A stretch of 64,000 nucleotides of DNA from Spirosoma arboris (GTDB lineage: Bacteria; Bacteroidota; Bacteroidia; Cytophagales; Spirosomataceae), in assembly GCF_009754945.1 (NCBI RefSeq), contig NZ_WPIN01000014.1, positions 160,683-224,682 of the forward strand. The letters run 5' to 3'. The notes below the pieces were generated by a model, which was not told where the DNA came from, made no database searches, and was given only the letters and a program-made list of their open reading frames with translations. Shown here piece after piece: positions 1 through 9,540 of the stretch; position 1 is the stretch's first letter, and each line of letters opens with the position of its first letter. A program made the translations under genes and the position numbers.

Positions 1-1
1 G

Positions 2-697
2 GTAAGTCATTTCAGGAGTAAAGAACAAACCGATACAAACGCCTTTGTCGATTTCACCGCGTTGGGACGTGCCCGTGTGCTGGCTCATGGACGCAATAGT
101 CCGGCTCTGTTAGCTGCCAACATACAGCCGCTGCTTGACCGCTGCGATCGATTAACAACTACTCCCCGAAGTAGCGTGGTTTTGATCGATGAGATTGATA
201 AAGCGCCCCGAGAGTTTCCAAATGATCTGCTCAATGAGATGGAGTCGGGCGAATTTCGCGTTCGGGAGCTTAATTTCTCGCTCAAAAAACCACAGAACGA
301 CGCTCGGGTCGTAGTCATATTAACCTCTAATTTTGAGAAAAGCCTGCCCAATGCGTTTCTGCGACGCTGCGTGTTTTATCATATTCCATTCCCTAGTGAT
401 GACCAACTCCTGGAAATTGTCAATCTGCGCTTAGGACTTAGCCAGTCGCCAGCAGTAAGCGAAGCCTTACGACGATTCCGGAGCTTTCGCGACCAGGCGC
501 GGCAATCGTCCAGCCGAGTGCCGTCTACCGCCGAATTTCTTGACTGGTTACGCGTGTTAAATGCCGATAAGTTGCTTATCGACAATACTTTCCCACCCCT
601 TCATACCCATTCCAGTCGGGCTTTATATGAATCGTCGCTGGTGGTGCTGCAAAAAGATGGAGCTGCCTTCGACAAGAATAACCCGTTGCTGGCGTGA
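2..697 (+). CDS. MoxR-type AAA+ ATPase (5'-truncated by window edge)
   Basis: The frame is open from base 2, so the gene begins upstream of the window; 231 C-terminal residues are visible. A Walker B motif VVLIDEID lies at visible residues 58-65, followed by an NDLLNEMESGEF segment, a sensor-1-like VVVILTSN and an NAFLRRC arginine-finger-like motif, then a helical lid. This order matches MoxR/AAA_5 ATPases, which remodel partners carrying VWA domains. Walker A must lie upstream and cannot be checked. The stop codon overlaps the GTG start of the next gene (GTGA at 694-697), which implies translational coupling with the large VWA-like membrane protein. The partial TTG codon at 62 is an internal codon, not the start. 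The family call is firm; the specific role is unknown. Confidence 0.85.
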   Translation, partial: VSHFRSKEQTDTNAFVDFTALGRARVLAHGRNSPALLAANIQPLLDRCDRLTTTPRSSVVLIDEIDKAPREFPNDLLNEMESGEFRVRELNFSLKKPQNDARVVVILTSNFEKSLPNAFLRRCVFYHIPFPSDDQLLEIVNLRLGLSQSPAVSEALRRFRSFRDQARQSSSRVPSTAEFLDWLRVLNADKLLIDNTFPPLHTHSSRALYESSLVVLQKDGAAFDKNNPLLA

Positions 698-3600
698 TAC
701 CCGTCGATCCGACCCTAGCGACTACCGCCTGGCCATTGGCCGGTCTTTTCGACGCATTGCGCCGTGAAGGCTTTCAACTGCGCCCGGATGATTACGTAGA
801 GGTCGTTCAGGTGCTTAATACGTTTCAACCGCAGTCTTATGCCGACTTGCAGGCGTTGATTGCTCCGTTAATTGTAACCAGCGATGAAGAGCAGGAGAAG
901 TTTGACCGCATTTTCGAACGAGTCCGCCAGGCAGAAGGTATCCAACCTCACGTTGTTACAAAGAAACGACTGCCCTGGAACTGGTTGATAACTGCTTTTC
1001 TGGTACTTGTGGTAGTTGGATATACCGCATTTTTCTGGCCTGCCCCTACGTTCAAAACAGACTTATACCTGCTGAAGCCTGAGGGCCCGTATGAAGTAGG
1101 GGATACGCTTGTTTTTTCGATTGATTCCTCCATGCGACAAGCGGCTGGTTCGAGGGCGCGCTGGCAGTGGGAAACCGCAGATGGTCAACCGTATCCTCAT
1201 CCCAACGAGTTAGAACTACAAGTGGTAGCTGAACACGCTGGCCCGCTCGTTGTGAATGTACGAGGTCGGCAGGGGAGGGGTTTGTTATTCACAAGTTGGA
1301 CAGATAGTATACGAAGTATCGAAATCCCGATTTGCGATAACCTGCCTGTTGTTCAGATCGACAGTGTACGGTTGTCGACTTCTCCGCTCCGCTATCGTTT
1401 TTCAGCCCGGCTGGTTGGCTCTGTTAAGCCTTTGCAACGCACGAACTGGCAGCTCAACGACGGCGTTGTGGCGAGTAATCAGACAGAGTGGGAACATACC
1501 TTTAAGGCAGGTTCGGTTCCCGCTGCTTACAATGTGCGTTTCACGGCCTTCCCCGATACAGTTCAGCGACTTTGTTTTGGCGAAGCCAGATTGGAGGTGG
1601 ATGTTCCTGAATTGAATCAGCCTCCTTTTACAATTGACCTACAGCCAGCGGGGAATTTAATCAAGCCTATAACGCAACGGACAAATGCTTATGCCTGGGC
1701 AATTGGATTGGTCGGTACCTTACTGGCTATTCTGATGGGCATTTATTACTGGCTGACCGCTCAGAAACCAGCGAAAAAAAATGACTTAAACCTTACCGGT
1801 ACTAATCCACTGTCCCGATTTGCCAGCACTAAGCCCCCCTTAGAAATTCCGTTTGAAAACAGGGATCGCGAGCTGATTACCCTCGATCAGGCGTTTTACC
1901 GTACTGTGCGCCTTTTACGTCAACCAGCCGAGGGTGAAATCCGACGATTGAATATTGGGCAGACTATGCAGGCAACCATGCACGAGGGTGGCTTGCCAAC
2001 ACTGGTCTACCAGCCTCATTTTACAGAAACGGAATACTTATTTCTGATTGACCAGAGTCAGGTACGGAGTCAGCAGGTAGCCTTGTTCGAGTATTTGTTT
2101 CAGGCATTTACCCGGGAAAACGTATGTGTCGAACGGTTCTTTTTCCACAAGACATTTGATCGGTTTACGAACGAAACCCACCCCAAAGGCCTGTCACTCC
2201 GTCAATTATCGGATAGCTATACTGGGCGCACATTAATCATTTGGAGCAACGGTTATCCGCTGCTTTACCCGCCTTACCCTGTGGTGGAGCCATTCGTTCG
2301 TGATGCATTGGTAGATTGGCCATTACGTGCAATTCTGACGCCTGTTCCGTTTGCTGACTGGGGTTCGAAAGAGCTGGCTTTGAAGGCCGATTTCTTACTC
2401 TTACCCGCTGACTTGGTGGGTCAGCTGCGATTAATGCAGGTATTGACCGAAAATCAACCGAATCAGGATGCGTATCTGGAGCAACACGAAAAGGAATTGT
2501 ATTCAACAGACTATGTCGATTTTCGATCTGTGGCTGGATTGAGGAAATACCTGGGTGACGAGCTTATTCAGTGGCTGGCTGCGCTGGCCATTTATCCACG
2601 TATTCGCTGGGAGGTAGTTGTGGAGATGGGTCGAACGCTGATGACTCCCGAAGCGGTCAACTTTACAAATCTGCTTAAACTGGCGCGTATTAGTTGGATG
2701 CAGGAGGGATCGTTTCCCGATAAAACGCGTTTGGAACTGCTGAAAACGTTGCACCCTGACAACGAAGTGAAGGCTCGTGTAACGCTTCTGAGGATGCTCA
2801 ACAAAGCCGAGCAATACTTTCCCGGCGACCACTTTTACGATGGCGAAAAATTCCTGTTACAAACCGCCAGCCAGTTTGCGCTCTACGCCTATGATTCTGA
2901 AAAATACGCTGAGTACCAGCCAGCGCAGCAAGTCTTTAAGGCCCTTTACGAGCAAGGACAGTATCCTGATGGCGCCATGCTTCGTTACCTTGAAAATCCG
3001 GATGGTATCTGGACAACGTTGTTACCCACTACTGGCTCATCAATCGATCAATCGAGCCAATCGTCAGTAGACTCATTACGGCCAATCCCGCTTCAGGCGT
3101 ACTTGACAAATCTGCCAGCTCCACCCGAAGCAGCGCCTGAGGAACCGCCAATAAATAGAAAACCACAATACTTACTGGCGGCCATTGGCGCTACTTTTCT
3201 GAGCCTTTTAGGATTGTGGTATTTATCTTCCAGGCCCCAGAATCAGGAAATAGACCTGGATCAGCAAATTCCGGTTACGATTTCGCTCGATTCAAGCCTT
3301 TGTGTAACGGCCCGGAATACAGTCAACAATGCCTATAACTCTCCTCGCTGGAGATTTTTTCTAAATGATTCGTTGTTGACTGTCAACAGCCTGCATGCGA
3401 CACGCTCATTACCACTCCGAAATCTGATTATGGATTCGGCGAAAGTGCCAGCAGATTCGATGGCGTTGCGGGCAATGTTTTCGGTAAGTGACACGATGTC
3501 GGGAGGAGGGAGGCAGTACAGTTCTGTACAGTTTAGCCGGGATACATTGCGGGTTCGGATTAGTTGCCCAAATTCTCTGATAGTACCCCCAACAGCTTCT

Positions 3601-4839
3601 AATGATAGCTCGTCAACGGTCTATATTCAGTACTCATTTAGAGATCAGATCAATAAAGCCCGGCAATTGCAAACACGATTAAGCGCAAGCGGTTTTCGTG
3701 TGCCAGGCATTGAGCTTCGTGCTACCTACAGAGATTCTACGCAGGTTCGGTATTTTGCGAATCAGGATCGTTCCGAAGCAGACTCCGTTGCCAGTATTGT
3801 AAAAAGTCTTTTTAAACTTCGGATTGTTCGGATTGTAAAAGTTGGTGGCATTAAGAAAGCACCGGTGGAGGTTTGGCTGAATACTGGGGCAGCAACGAAT
3901 GCGTTCATTTGTCAAAGCGTTCCAATAAGCTGGGCTAATCAGTTTAATGGATGGCAGGCGAAAGTAAATGGGTATACGTATACGATTAACACTTCGAGGA
4001 ATCGCATTACTTTAAATACAGAATCATCGAAAGTACCCCCCACTGTAGATCCAAAAACCGGTGCACTAAGTGCTATAGGTTCATCATTAAGTATAGAGCT
4101 TGCGGGGTCAATTGAAAGCATCTGCAGGCAAAATGGCGTGTACATCGTGCAACTGGCAAACCATATTGGTCGAACATTGCTCATTCGAAATGTAACACGT
4201 ACTTCCTGCACTCTTGCTGTTGTCAGGTTTAATGCGAACCAGTTGAACGGCTCACAAGGGAAAGCCTATTTTGACAGGGTTTTAAGTAGTGCGAGTTTCC
4301 GACAGTACCGCTACGTAACCACTAAACAGCCACAAAGCCAGACAACGAACGCCGACGCTGTCCAGCAAACTACCAACCCAGGTAATGAGTACAATCAGAG
4401 CCCAATTCAGACAGCAACACCAGCTCCGACAAGTACGGAAAGCTTGCGGTTAGCAGCTCAAAAATCGGCAGATATGACTGTAAAGGCCGGTCTTGAGGCC
4501 TACCAGAATGGACAATATGAAGAGGCTGTTAAGTTATTCGATCAGTCGCTGGAGAAGAACCCGGCCAATGCCTTCGTATTGGATATGAAAGGCTCCTCAT
4601 TATTCAAATTAAAGCGATACGATGAGGCAGAGGCTACCCTCTTAACTGCTACAAAAGTAGACCCCAAAGATGCCTGGCCTTACTTTGATTTAGCCCGTGT
4701 TTATTGTGCAATGGGCAGATCGGCAGAAGCGAATAGTGCGAAACGTCAGGCTATAAAATTACAACCCGACATGCAGACGATTATGCGGAAAGACAGAGAG
4801 TTTATACGCGTGTGCGGGGCGGAGGCTTCGGCGAAATAA
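694..4839 (+). CDS. Large three-TM protein: VWA-like domain, LytR_C-like module and TPR repeats
   Basis: This 1381-residue protein starts at a GTG overlapping the ATPase stop. Residues 1-80 resemble the N-terminal helical part of CoxE-type VWA proteins. Hydrophobic segments lie at about 93-115, 333-354 and 826-845. With the N-terminus inside, 116-332 (Ig-like beta sequence) would be periplasmic, 355-825 cytoplasmic and 846-1381 periplasmic. The cytoplasmic part contains FLIDQSQ at 450-456, a degenerate MIDAS (D453 and S455 kept, V457 at the third position), fitting a VWA-like partner for the ATPase. Residues 976-1061 resemble LytR_C/SPOR-like modules seen beside effector domains (VPGIE and QVRYF motifs). 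Residues about 1260-1365 are three TPR units. No catalytic motif is evident. The domain calls rest on motif recognition only; the topology is inferred. Confidence 0.75.
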   Translation: MIPVDPTLATTAWPLAGLFDALRREGFQLRPDDYVEVVQVLNTFQPQSYADLQALIAPLIVTSDEEQEKFDRIFERVRQAEGIQPHVVTKKRLPWNWLITAFLVLVVVGYTAFFWPAPTFKTDLYLLKPEGPYEVGDTLVFSIDSSMRQAAGSRARWQWETADGQPYPHPNELELQVVAEHAGPLVVNVRGRQGRGLLFTSWTDSIRSIEIPICDNLPVVQIDSVRLSTSPLRYRFSARLVGSVKPLQRTNWQLNDGVVASNQTEWEHTFKAGSVPAAYNVRFTAFPDTVQRLCFGEARLEVDVPELNQPPFTIDLQPAGNLIKPITQRTNAYAWAIGLVGTLLAILMGIYYWLTAQKPAKKNDLNLTGTNPLSRFASTKPPLEIPFENRDRELITLDQAFYRTVRLLRQPAEGEIRRLNIGQTMQATMHEGGLPTLVYQPHFTETEYLFLIDQSQVRSQQVALFEYLFQAFTRENVCVERFFFHKTFDRFTNETHPKGLSLRQLSDSYTGRTLIIWSNGYPLLYPPYPVVEPFVRDALVDWPLRAILTPVPFADWGSKELALKADFLLLPADLVGQLRLMQVLTENQPNQDAYLEQHEKELYSTDYVDFRSVAGLRKYLGDELIQWLAALAIYPRIRWEVVVEMGRTLMTPEAVNFTNLLKLARISWMQEGSFPDKTRLELLKTLHPDNEVKARVTLLRMLNKAEQYFPGDHFYDGEKFLLQTASQFALYAYDSEKYAEYQPAQQVFKALYEQGQYPDGAMLRYLENPDGIWTTLLPTTGSSIDQSSQSSVDSLRPIPLQAYLTNLPAPPEAAPEEPPINRKPQYLLAAIGATFLSLLGLWYLSSRPQNQEIDLDQQIPVTISLDSSLCVTARNTVNNAYNSPRWRFFLNDSLLTVNSLHATRSLPLRNLIMDSAKVPADSMALRAMFSVSDTMSGGGRQYSSVQFSRDTLRVRISCPNSLIVPPTASNDSSSTVYIQYSFRDQINKARQLQTRLSASGFRVPGIELRATYRDSTQVRYFANQDRSEADSVASIVKSLFKLRIVRIVKVGGIKKAPVEVWLNTGAATNAFICQSVPISWANQFNGWQAKVNGYTYTINTSRNRITLNTESSKVPPTVDPKTGALSAIGSSLSIELAGSIESICRQNGVYIVQLANHIGRTLLIRNVTRTSCTLAVVRFNANQLNGSQGKAYFDRVLSSASFRQYRYVTTKQPQSQTTNADAVQQTTNPGNEYNQSPIQTATPAPTSTESLRLAAQKSADMTVKAGLEAYQNGQYEEAVKLFDQSLEKNPANAFVLDMKGSSLFKLKRYDEAEATLLTATKVDPKDAWPYFDLARVYCAMGRSAEANSAKRQAIKLQPDMQTIMRKDREFIRVCGAEASAK

Positions 4840-4841
4840 AT

Positions 4842-4890
4842 AATACTGGTTTGCTAGCTTTCACTGAAGTAGCAAACCAGTATTTTCTTT
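4842..4890 (+). terminator. Rho-independent terminator after the VWA-like gene
   Basis: A 15-bp perfect stem (4842-4856 with 4870-4884, arm AATACTGGTTTGCTA) is followed by TTCTTT. It begins 2 nt after the TAA of the plus-strand gene and lies 18 nt from the stop of the convergent DUF779 gene, so it can serve both directions. Confidence 0.8.
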
Positions 4891-4907
4891 AGCTGTCAAG
4901 TCAATAA

Positions 4908-5288
4908 CTAAACTTCCTCCAGTGGCCCAATATGCACTGGCGCCAACTGAGCAAATTCCTCATCGTCAAACAACCGGGACCGAATCAAAAATCGAACACC
5001 CAACGGAATTTCTAGTGAGAAACTGGCACCACGCCCGCGGGTTATATCGACAGTCAGATGCGTATGTTGCCAATACTCGAACTGATCGCTCGACATCCAG
5101 AAGTCGCACCCGTCAATCTGACCCAGCAAGACATCCGACGAGCCAATAATGAATTCGCCTGCGGCATAGCACATAGGCGAGGAACCATCACAGCAACCGC
5201 CACTCTGGTGAAACATAAGCGGTCCGTGTTCTGCACGAAGCTTATCTATGATTTCGGCAGCCGCCGGAGTGAGGTCTATTCTGTCCAT
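4908..5288 (-). CDS. DUF779 family protein
   Basis: 126 residues, full length for the family. The QSGGCCDGSSPMC stretch (three Cys in a Gly/Ser context) and the C-terminal EIPLGVRFLIRSRLF are characteristic of DUF779. This small protein is commonly encoded beside NAD-dependent aldehyde dehydrogenases of the AldB/ExaC type, as here (the ALDH gene ends 95 bp upstream on the same strand). Its biochemical role is not established; the Cys cluster might bind a metal or take part in redox protection of the dehydrogenase (inference). A 32-bp-stem hairpin lies between the two genes, so expression may be partly uncoupled from the dehydrogenase. Confidence 0.9.
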   Translation of the reverse strand: MDRIDLTPAAAEIIDKLRAEHGPLMFHQSGGCCDGSSPMCYAAGEFIIGSSDVLLGQIDGCDFWMSSDQFEYWQHTHLTVDITRGRGASFSLEIPLGVRFLIRSRLFDDEEFAQLAPVHIGPLEEV

Positions 5289-5299
5289 AATAGTGAGTG

Positions 5300-5377
5300 A
5301 GCGAAAGAGTTAATGAGTGAAAGAGCGAAAACTGAATGCGCCAGCTTTTCGCTCTTTCACTCATTAACTCTTTCGCT
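5300..5377. repeat. Long perfect hairpin between ALDH and DUF779 genes
   Basis: The 32-nt arms 5300-5331 and 5346-5377 are perfect reverse complements with a 14-nt loop. Each arm is built from repeated words (GCGAAAGAG, GAGTGAAAGAG). The hairpin starts 6 nt after the ALDH stop and fills most of the gap to DUF779. It shares its word composition with the hairpin at 16197-16272. It could be a terminator/attenuator or a 3'-end stabiliser. Confidence 0.85.
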
Positions 5378-5383
5378 CTTTAA

Positions 5384-6898
5384 TCAAAAGAATCCTAATT
5401 TGTTTTTGCTGTAGGAGATCAATAAATTCTTGACCTGACGGTAGTGGTTCAGCATCATCAGGTGGTTTTCGCGACCGAAGCCCGACTTCTTGTAGCCACC
5501 AAACGGTGCGTGTGCTGGGTAATCATGGTAGCAGTTTACCCAAACACGTCCCGCCTGAATCTGCCGTGGAATGGTGTACAGTTCATGCGCATCGCGTGAC
5601 CAGAAACCGGCACCTAATCCATAAAGCGTATCATTGGCAATGGCAACCGCTTCGTCGGCATCTTTGAAGGTCGTAACCGATAGGACAGGCCCAAAGATTT
5701 CTTCCTGAAAGATTCGCATCTTGTTGTTGCCTTTGAAAATCGTTGGCTGAATGTAGAAACCACCTTCTACGCTATTGGCCGGACCGCCACCCGTCAGCAC
5801 TTCGGCCCCCTCTTTTTTGCCGATGTCGATGTACGACAAAATTTTCTCGTATTGGTCGTTGCTGGCTTGCGCGCCCATCATCGTCTCTGGATCGAGCGGA
5901 TGGCCAAGTTTGATGGCTTTGGTCCGTTCAATAACCCGCTCGATAAACTTGTCGTAAATGTCTTCATGAACCAGCAAGCGTGAAGGGCAGGTACAGATTT
6001 CACCCTGATTCAGCGCAAACATCACAGCGCCTTCCACGCATTTATCGAAGAACTCATCGTCGGCGTCGGCAATGGATTTCATGAAAATGTTTGGTGATTT
6101 GCCACCCAATTCCATCGTGACGGGAACAAGATTTTCTGATGCGTACTGCATAATCAGCCGACCAGTAGTGGTTTCTCCCGTAAAAGCTACCTTATTGACG
6201 CGCTTGTGTTGCGCCAGCGGCTTGCCTGCTTCTGGTCCAAATCCCTGAATAATATTGACTACGCCCGCAGGAATGATACCTTCCAGCAACTCGATCATGA
6301 TGGCCAGCGACGTAGGTGTTTGTTCGGCGGGTTTAATAACCACACAACAACCAGCGGCTAATGCTGGAGCCAGTTTCCAGGTAGCCATCAGTAGCGGGAA
6401 GTTCCAGGGAATAATCTGGCCAACGACACCAATAGGCTCTTTAATAATCAGCGACAATGTATCGGCGTTGAGTTCGGTTGCTGAACCTTCTTCGGCACGG
6501 ATTACGCCTGCAAAATAACGGAAGTGATCGACCACGAGCGGTAGGTCGGCCGCCATTGTTTCGCGGAGTGCTTTGCCATTCTCAACGGTTTCGACACGGG
6601 CCAGAAATTCAAGATTCTGTTCAATGACATCGGCAATCTGGAGCAGTACTTTGCTACGTTCGGTAGCCGATGTTTTTCCCCAGGTCTCAAATGCTTTATG
6701 AGCAGCATCAACAGCTAAATCAACATCGGCGGCTTTCGAGCGGGGCATTTTAGCAATCAGGCTACCATCTACCGGCGATTCATTGTCGAAATACTCTCCG
6801 CCAACGGGTGGCACCCATTTACCGCCAATGTAGTTTTCATACTGGGTCTTAAACATTGGCCGGGGCATAATCTTGCTCGGTGCTTCTGCAGTTTGCAT
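5384..6898 (-). CDS. NAD(P)-dependent aldehyde dehydrogenase (AldB/ExaC-like)
   Basis: 504 residues, normal for the ALDH superfamily. The catalytic cysteine is C302 in NQGEICTCPSR; the general-base glutamate is in MELGGKSPN; the coenzyme-binding IIPWNFPLLMATWKLAPAL and FTGETTTG motifs are intact. The doublet CTC around the nucleophile and the neighbouring DUF779 gene place it in the AldB/ExaC group that oxidises acetaldehyde or related short aldehydes to acids; the exact substrate is not determined. A divergent AraC regulator starts about 115 bp away and is the obvious candidate regulator. The ATG at 6898 is chosen because the conserved N-terminus (YIGGKWVPP) follows about 22 residues in. Confidence 0.95.
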   Translation of the reverse strand: MQTAEAPSKIMPRPMFKTQYENYIGGKWVPPVGGEYFDNESPVDGSLIAKMPRSKAADVDLAVDAAHKAFETWGKTSATERSKVLLQIADVIEQNLEFLARVETVENGKALRETMAADLPLVVDHFRYFAGVIRAEEGSATELNADTLSLIIKEPIGVVGQIIPWNFPLLMATWKLAPALAAGCCVVIKPAEQTPTSLAIMIELLEGIIPAGVVNIIQGFGPEAGKPLAQHKRVNKVAFTGETTTGRLIMQYASENLVPVTMELGGKSPNIFMKSIADADDEFFDKCVEGAVMFALNQGEICTCPSRLLVHEDIYDKFIERVIERTKAIKLGHPLDPETMMGAQASNDQYEKILSYIDIGKKEGAEVLTGGGPANSVEGGFYIQPTIFKGNNKMRIFQEEIFGPVLSVTTFKDADEAVAIANDTLYGLGAGFWSRDAHELYTIPRQIQAGRVWVNCYHDYPAHAPFGGYKKSGFGRENHLMMLNHYRQVKNLLISYSKNKLGFF

Positions 6899-7014
6899 GA
6901 GTTAAAAAGGATTTATGTGATTTAATTAGCTTCTTCACAAATTTTGCCGAAATTGTACAACTATAATTGCGTTATACTCTCAAAAACTTACGGAATTCTC
7001 CCATCCTCGAACGC

Positions 7015-7950
7015 ATGAAAAAAATAGGAAAAGGTAGTACGAACGAAGCCATTAGTGCGTGGGGAGCACGGTTAGACACGCTGGTGGAGAATAAGCTGAC
7101 ACTCAGTCACGACGAAGCCGAATTACACCTATATGAGACGTTTCAGCAAGCCGATCTCATCCAGCTACGGTTCAACGCACCTGTCATGACGAGTATGCTG
7201 AGTGGTCGAAAAGTGATGCACTTACGCGAAATGGAGCCTTTTAATTACCAGCCTGGTGAATCATTACTATTACCGTCGGATCGGTTGATGCAGATCGATT
7301 TCCCCGATGCGACAACAGATGATCCGACTCGGTGCCTGGCTTTAACTATTTCGGACGAGTTTATTCGCGAAACAATTGCAGAGCTGAATGAGAATGTGCC
7401 TCGTGTGGAAACCATAGATCAATGGCAGTTAAATACCGATAATTATTTGCTGCAAAACGACCCTGAAATCAGTTCATTGACGGATAAGCTCATCCGGCTA
7501 TTCCGTGAAAACAACCCATTTAAGACATTCTTTATCAAAAATACCTTGCGCGAACTGATTGTTCGGCTCTCACAAACGCAGGTACAGTCGGGTTTGCTTC
7601 TGCAAACGAGTGAGCATATTAATACGAATCGGCTCGCGTATGTTGTAACCTATATTCGCGAGAACTTGACCCGTACGTTATCGGTGGAGGAATTGTGTGA
7701 TAAAGCCTGTCTATCAAAGTCCCACTTTTTCAGACTTTTCAAAAGCGAACTGGGCGTTTCTCCGGCTCAATTCATTTTGACTGAGCGCATTCGTCGGGCT
7801 AAAGCTATTCTGAGCAATCCCGCTAAAACTATTACGGATGCCTGCTATGAATCGGGATTCAACAGTGTAACTCATTTTAGTAATGCTTTTCGGTCGGTAG
7901 AGCATGTCTGTCCCCGTCAGTTCAAACGGCAACTGTTGAGGCTGAATTAA
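7015..7950 (+). CDS. AraC-family transcriptional regulator
   Basis: 311 residues from ATG 7015; a TTG at 6967 would add 16 residues without conserved character, so the ATG is preferred. The N-terminal about 200 residues resemble the AraC_N cupin-like ligand domain. The C-terminal about 100 residues hold two helix-turn-helices (SVEELCDKACLSKSHFFRLF and ITDACYESGFNSVTHFSNAF) typical of HTH_18. It is divergent from the aldehyde dehydrogenase, a common layout for aldehyde- or alcohol-responsive regulators; the inducer is unknown. It probably controls the ALDH-DUF779 pair and may regulate itself from the shared 116-bp region. Confidence 0.9.
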   Translation: MKKIGKGSTNEAISAWGARLDTLVENKLTLSHDEAELHLYETFQQADLIQLRFNAPVMTSMLSGRKVMHLREMEPFNYQPGESLLLPSDRLMQIDFPDATTDDPTRCLALTISDEFIRETIAELNENVPRVETIDQWQLNTDNYLLQNDPEISSLTDKLIRLFRENNPFKTFFIKNTLRELIVRLSQTQVQSGLLLQTSEHINTNRLAYVVTYIRENLTRTLSVEELCDKACLSKSHFFRLFKSELGVSPAQFILTERIRRAKAILSNPAKTITDACYESGFNSVTHFSNAFRSVEHVCPRQFKRQLLRLN

Positions 7951-8205
7951 GAATGATGTAGTAAGGTATATGATGTGTATTGGACCTGCTATCCTTTACT
8001 GGACACGTCTTTAAATGACCTTTATGTAAGGTCCAATTTTAGAACGTTTACTGTTTTGTGCAGTAAAAGGTAGCAAATTCACTTTACCTAATTGCACTTA
8101 ATATACCAGCTGTGAAGGGTCACTTTCACGCTACGAAATCCCAGACTGGTAGATCACCCTTCAGCAGGACTTTCTTTCGGGTAGCCCTTCGTTGATTCTT
8201 CGCTT
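7951..8205. other. Intergenic region with three nested inverted repeats
   Basis: No gene is supported here. Three imperfect dyads are visible: ATTGGACCT with AGGTCCAAT (about 7979 and 8030), TTTACTG with CAGTAAA around 8048-8068, and TGAAGGGT with ACCCTTCA (about 8112 and 8156). They could form the leader RNA of the DUF4249 gene or be remnants of a lost element. No match to a known riboswitch is recognised. Confidence 0.4.
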
Positions 8206-9507
8206 ATGCGTTCCACTCCATTGCTGACTTTTCTTGTTTGCCTACTCGGTCTACTTCCAATCGCCTGTGTGGACCCCGAAGACCTCGTCCTGACAGGCAC
8301 GGTGGATATCATCGTGGTCGATGGTACCGTGACCAATCTGGCCGAGCTCCAGTTTATTAAAATCAACCGTTCCCGGGCCGACCGGCTGACGGGCCGCTTT
8401 GGTACCCTGCCCATCACCAAAGCCCAGGTCGAAGTGGTCATGGATTCCTCGGTCGTGATTCCAGCCCATGAAACCACCGATGGCCTTTACCAACTACCAG
8501 CAGACTTCAAAGGCCAGGTAGGGCATGCCTACCAGTTGCGACTTACCCTTAGCGACGGCACTCATTATGAGTCGACCCAGCAAGTGATGCCCGCAGCCCC
8601 CCCCATTGATAAGATCCACGCCCAGTTTAACCTCAAGAGTCTGTCCCCTCCCGTGCGGGGATACTATACGTCGGGTCATGATGTGTTTATCGAGTTGCAG
8701 GACCCCTCCGACCAGCGCAACTATTACCGCTGGGATTGGATTGACTACGAACCTCAGCATTGGTGCCGCAGCTGTTACCAAGGCTTTTATTCGATCTTTA
8801 CCCCAATCGAAGTGAGTCATGAGCGATATATCTCCGGGCCGGACTTGTACGAAGACTGTTATTTCCCGCACCCCGTTTATACTACTGATTTCGTTTACAA
8901 CCGCAACTTTGATTACGTCTGCCGCACTCAATGCTGGGAGATGCTGCATAGTTACAACGTGACACTATTTGACGACCAATATACCAATGGGGGTCTTATC
9001 CCCAACTTCAAAGTAGCCGCCATCCCCTTCTATCAACATGGCCCTTGTTTGGTGCATGTGCGCCAGTCCTCGATAACCCCCGATGCCTATCACTATTACA
9101 AGCTGTTTCAGGATCAAACCCAGAACACGGGCGGCCTGGCCGACACGCCCCCCAGCGCTCCCATTGGTAACGTGCACAATGTGGCAAACCCTAAAGAAAT
9201 AGTCGTGGGTTATTTTACGGCCTCGGGGGTGTATAGTAAACCGCTCTATATTGACCGTCAGGATTATCAGGGCCTGCCTTTGGGCTACGATCTCCTCAAC
9301 GGATATTCGGATCAGGTAGGGGCTGAGCTCTTCTATGCCTTGTACGGACGCTACCCCAATCCCGAACCCGCTCCCGACCTCAATCCTCCTCGAAATGCCC
9401 CTCTGATCATACCCTTTTTCATCGACAATACGCCCCGCCCACCGACGGCCTTATGTGCGCCCCTCGACCTACGAACGCCCTACAAGCCAGAAGGCTGGCC
9501 CAATTAA
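8206..9507 (+). CDS. DUF4249 domain lipoprotein
   Basis: 433 residues. The N-terminus has a hydrophobic stretch ending LLPIAC, consistent with a signal peptide and a (non-ideal) lipobox at C21, followed by the DUF4249 opening (VVDGTVTNLAELQFIKINRS) and beta-rich Ig-like sequence. A cluster of Cys residues in the middle is consistent with extracytoplasmic disulfides. DUF4249 proteins usually sit directly after a TonB-dependent receptor and are thought to be its surface partner; here no receptor is adjacent, so the gene is an orphan. The sequence looks visibly more GC-rich, with many CCC/GCC codons, than its neighbours, hinting at recent arrival (by eye only). Confidence 0.85.
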   Translation: MRSTPLLTFLVCLLGLLPIACVDPEDLVLTGTVDIIVVDGTVTNLAELQFIKINRSRADRLTGRFGTLPITKAQVEVVMDSSVVIPAHETTDGLYQLPADFKGQVGHAYQLRLTLSDGTHYESTQQVMPAAPPIDKIHAQFNLKSLSPPVRGYYTSGHDVFIELQDPSDQRNYYRWDWIDYEPQHWCRSCYQGFYSIFTPIEVSHERYISGPDLYEDCYFPHPVYTTDFVYNRNFDYVCRTQCWEMLHSYNVTLFDDQYTNGGLIPNFKVAAIPFYQHGPCLVHVRQSSITPDAYHYYKLFQDQTQNTGGLADTPPSAPIGNVHNVANPKEIVVGYFTASGVYSKPLYIDRQDYQGLPLGYDLLNGYSDQVGAELFYALYGRYPNPEPAPDLNPPRNAPLIIPFFIDNTPRPPTALCAPLDLRTPYKPEGWPN

Positions 9508-9540
9508 TTTTGTTGTATAATCTACACTATATTTAGATGC

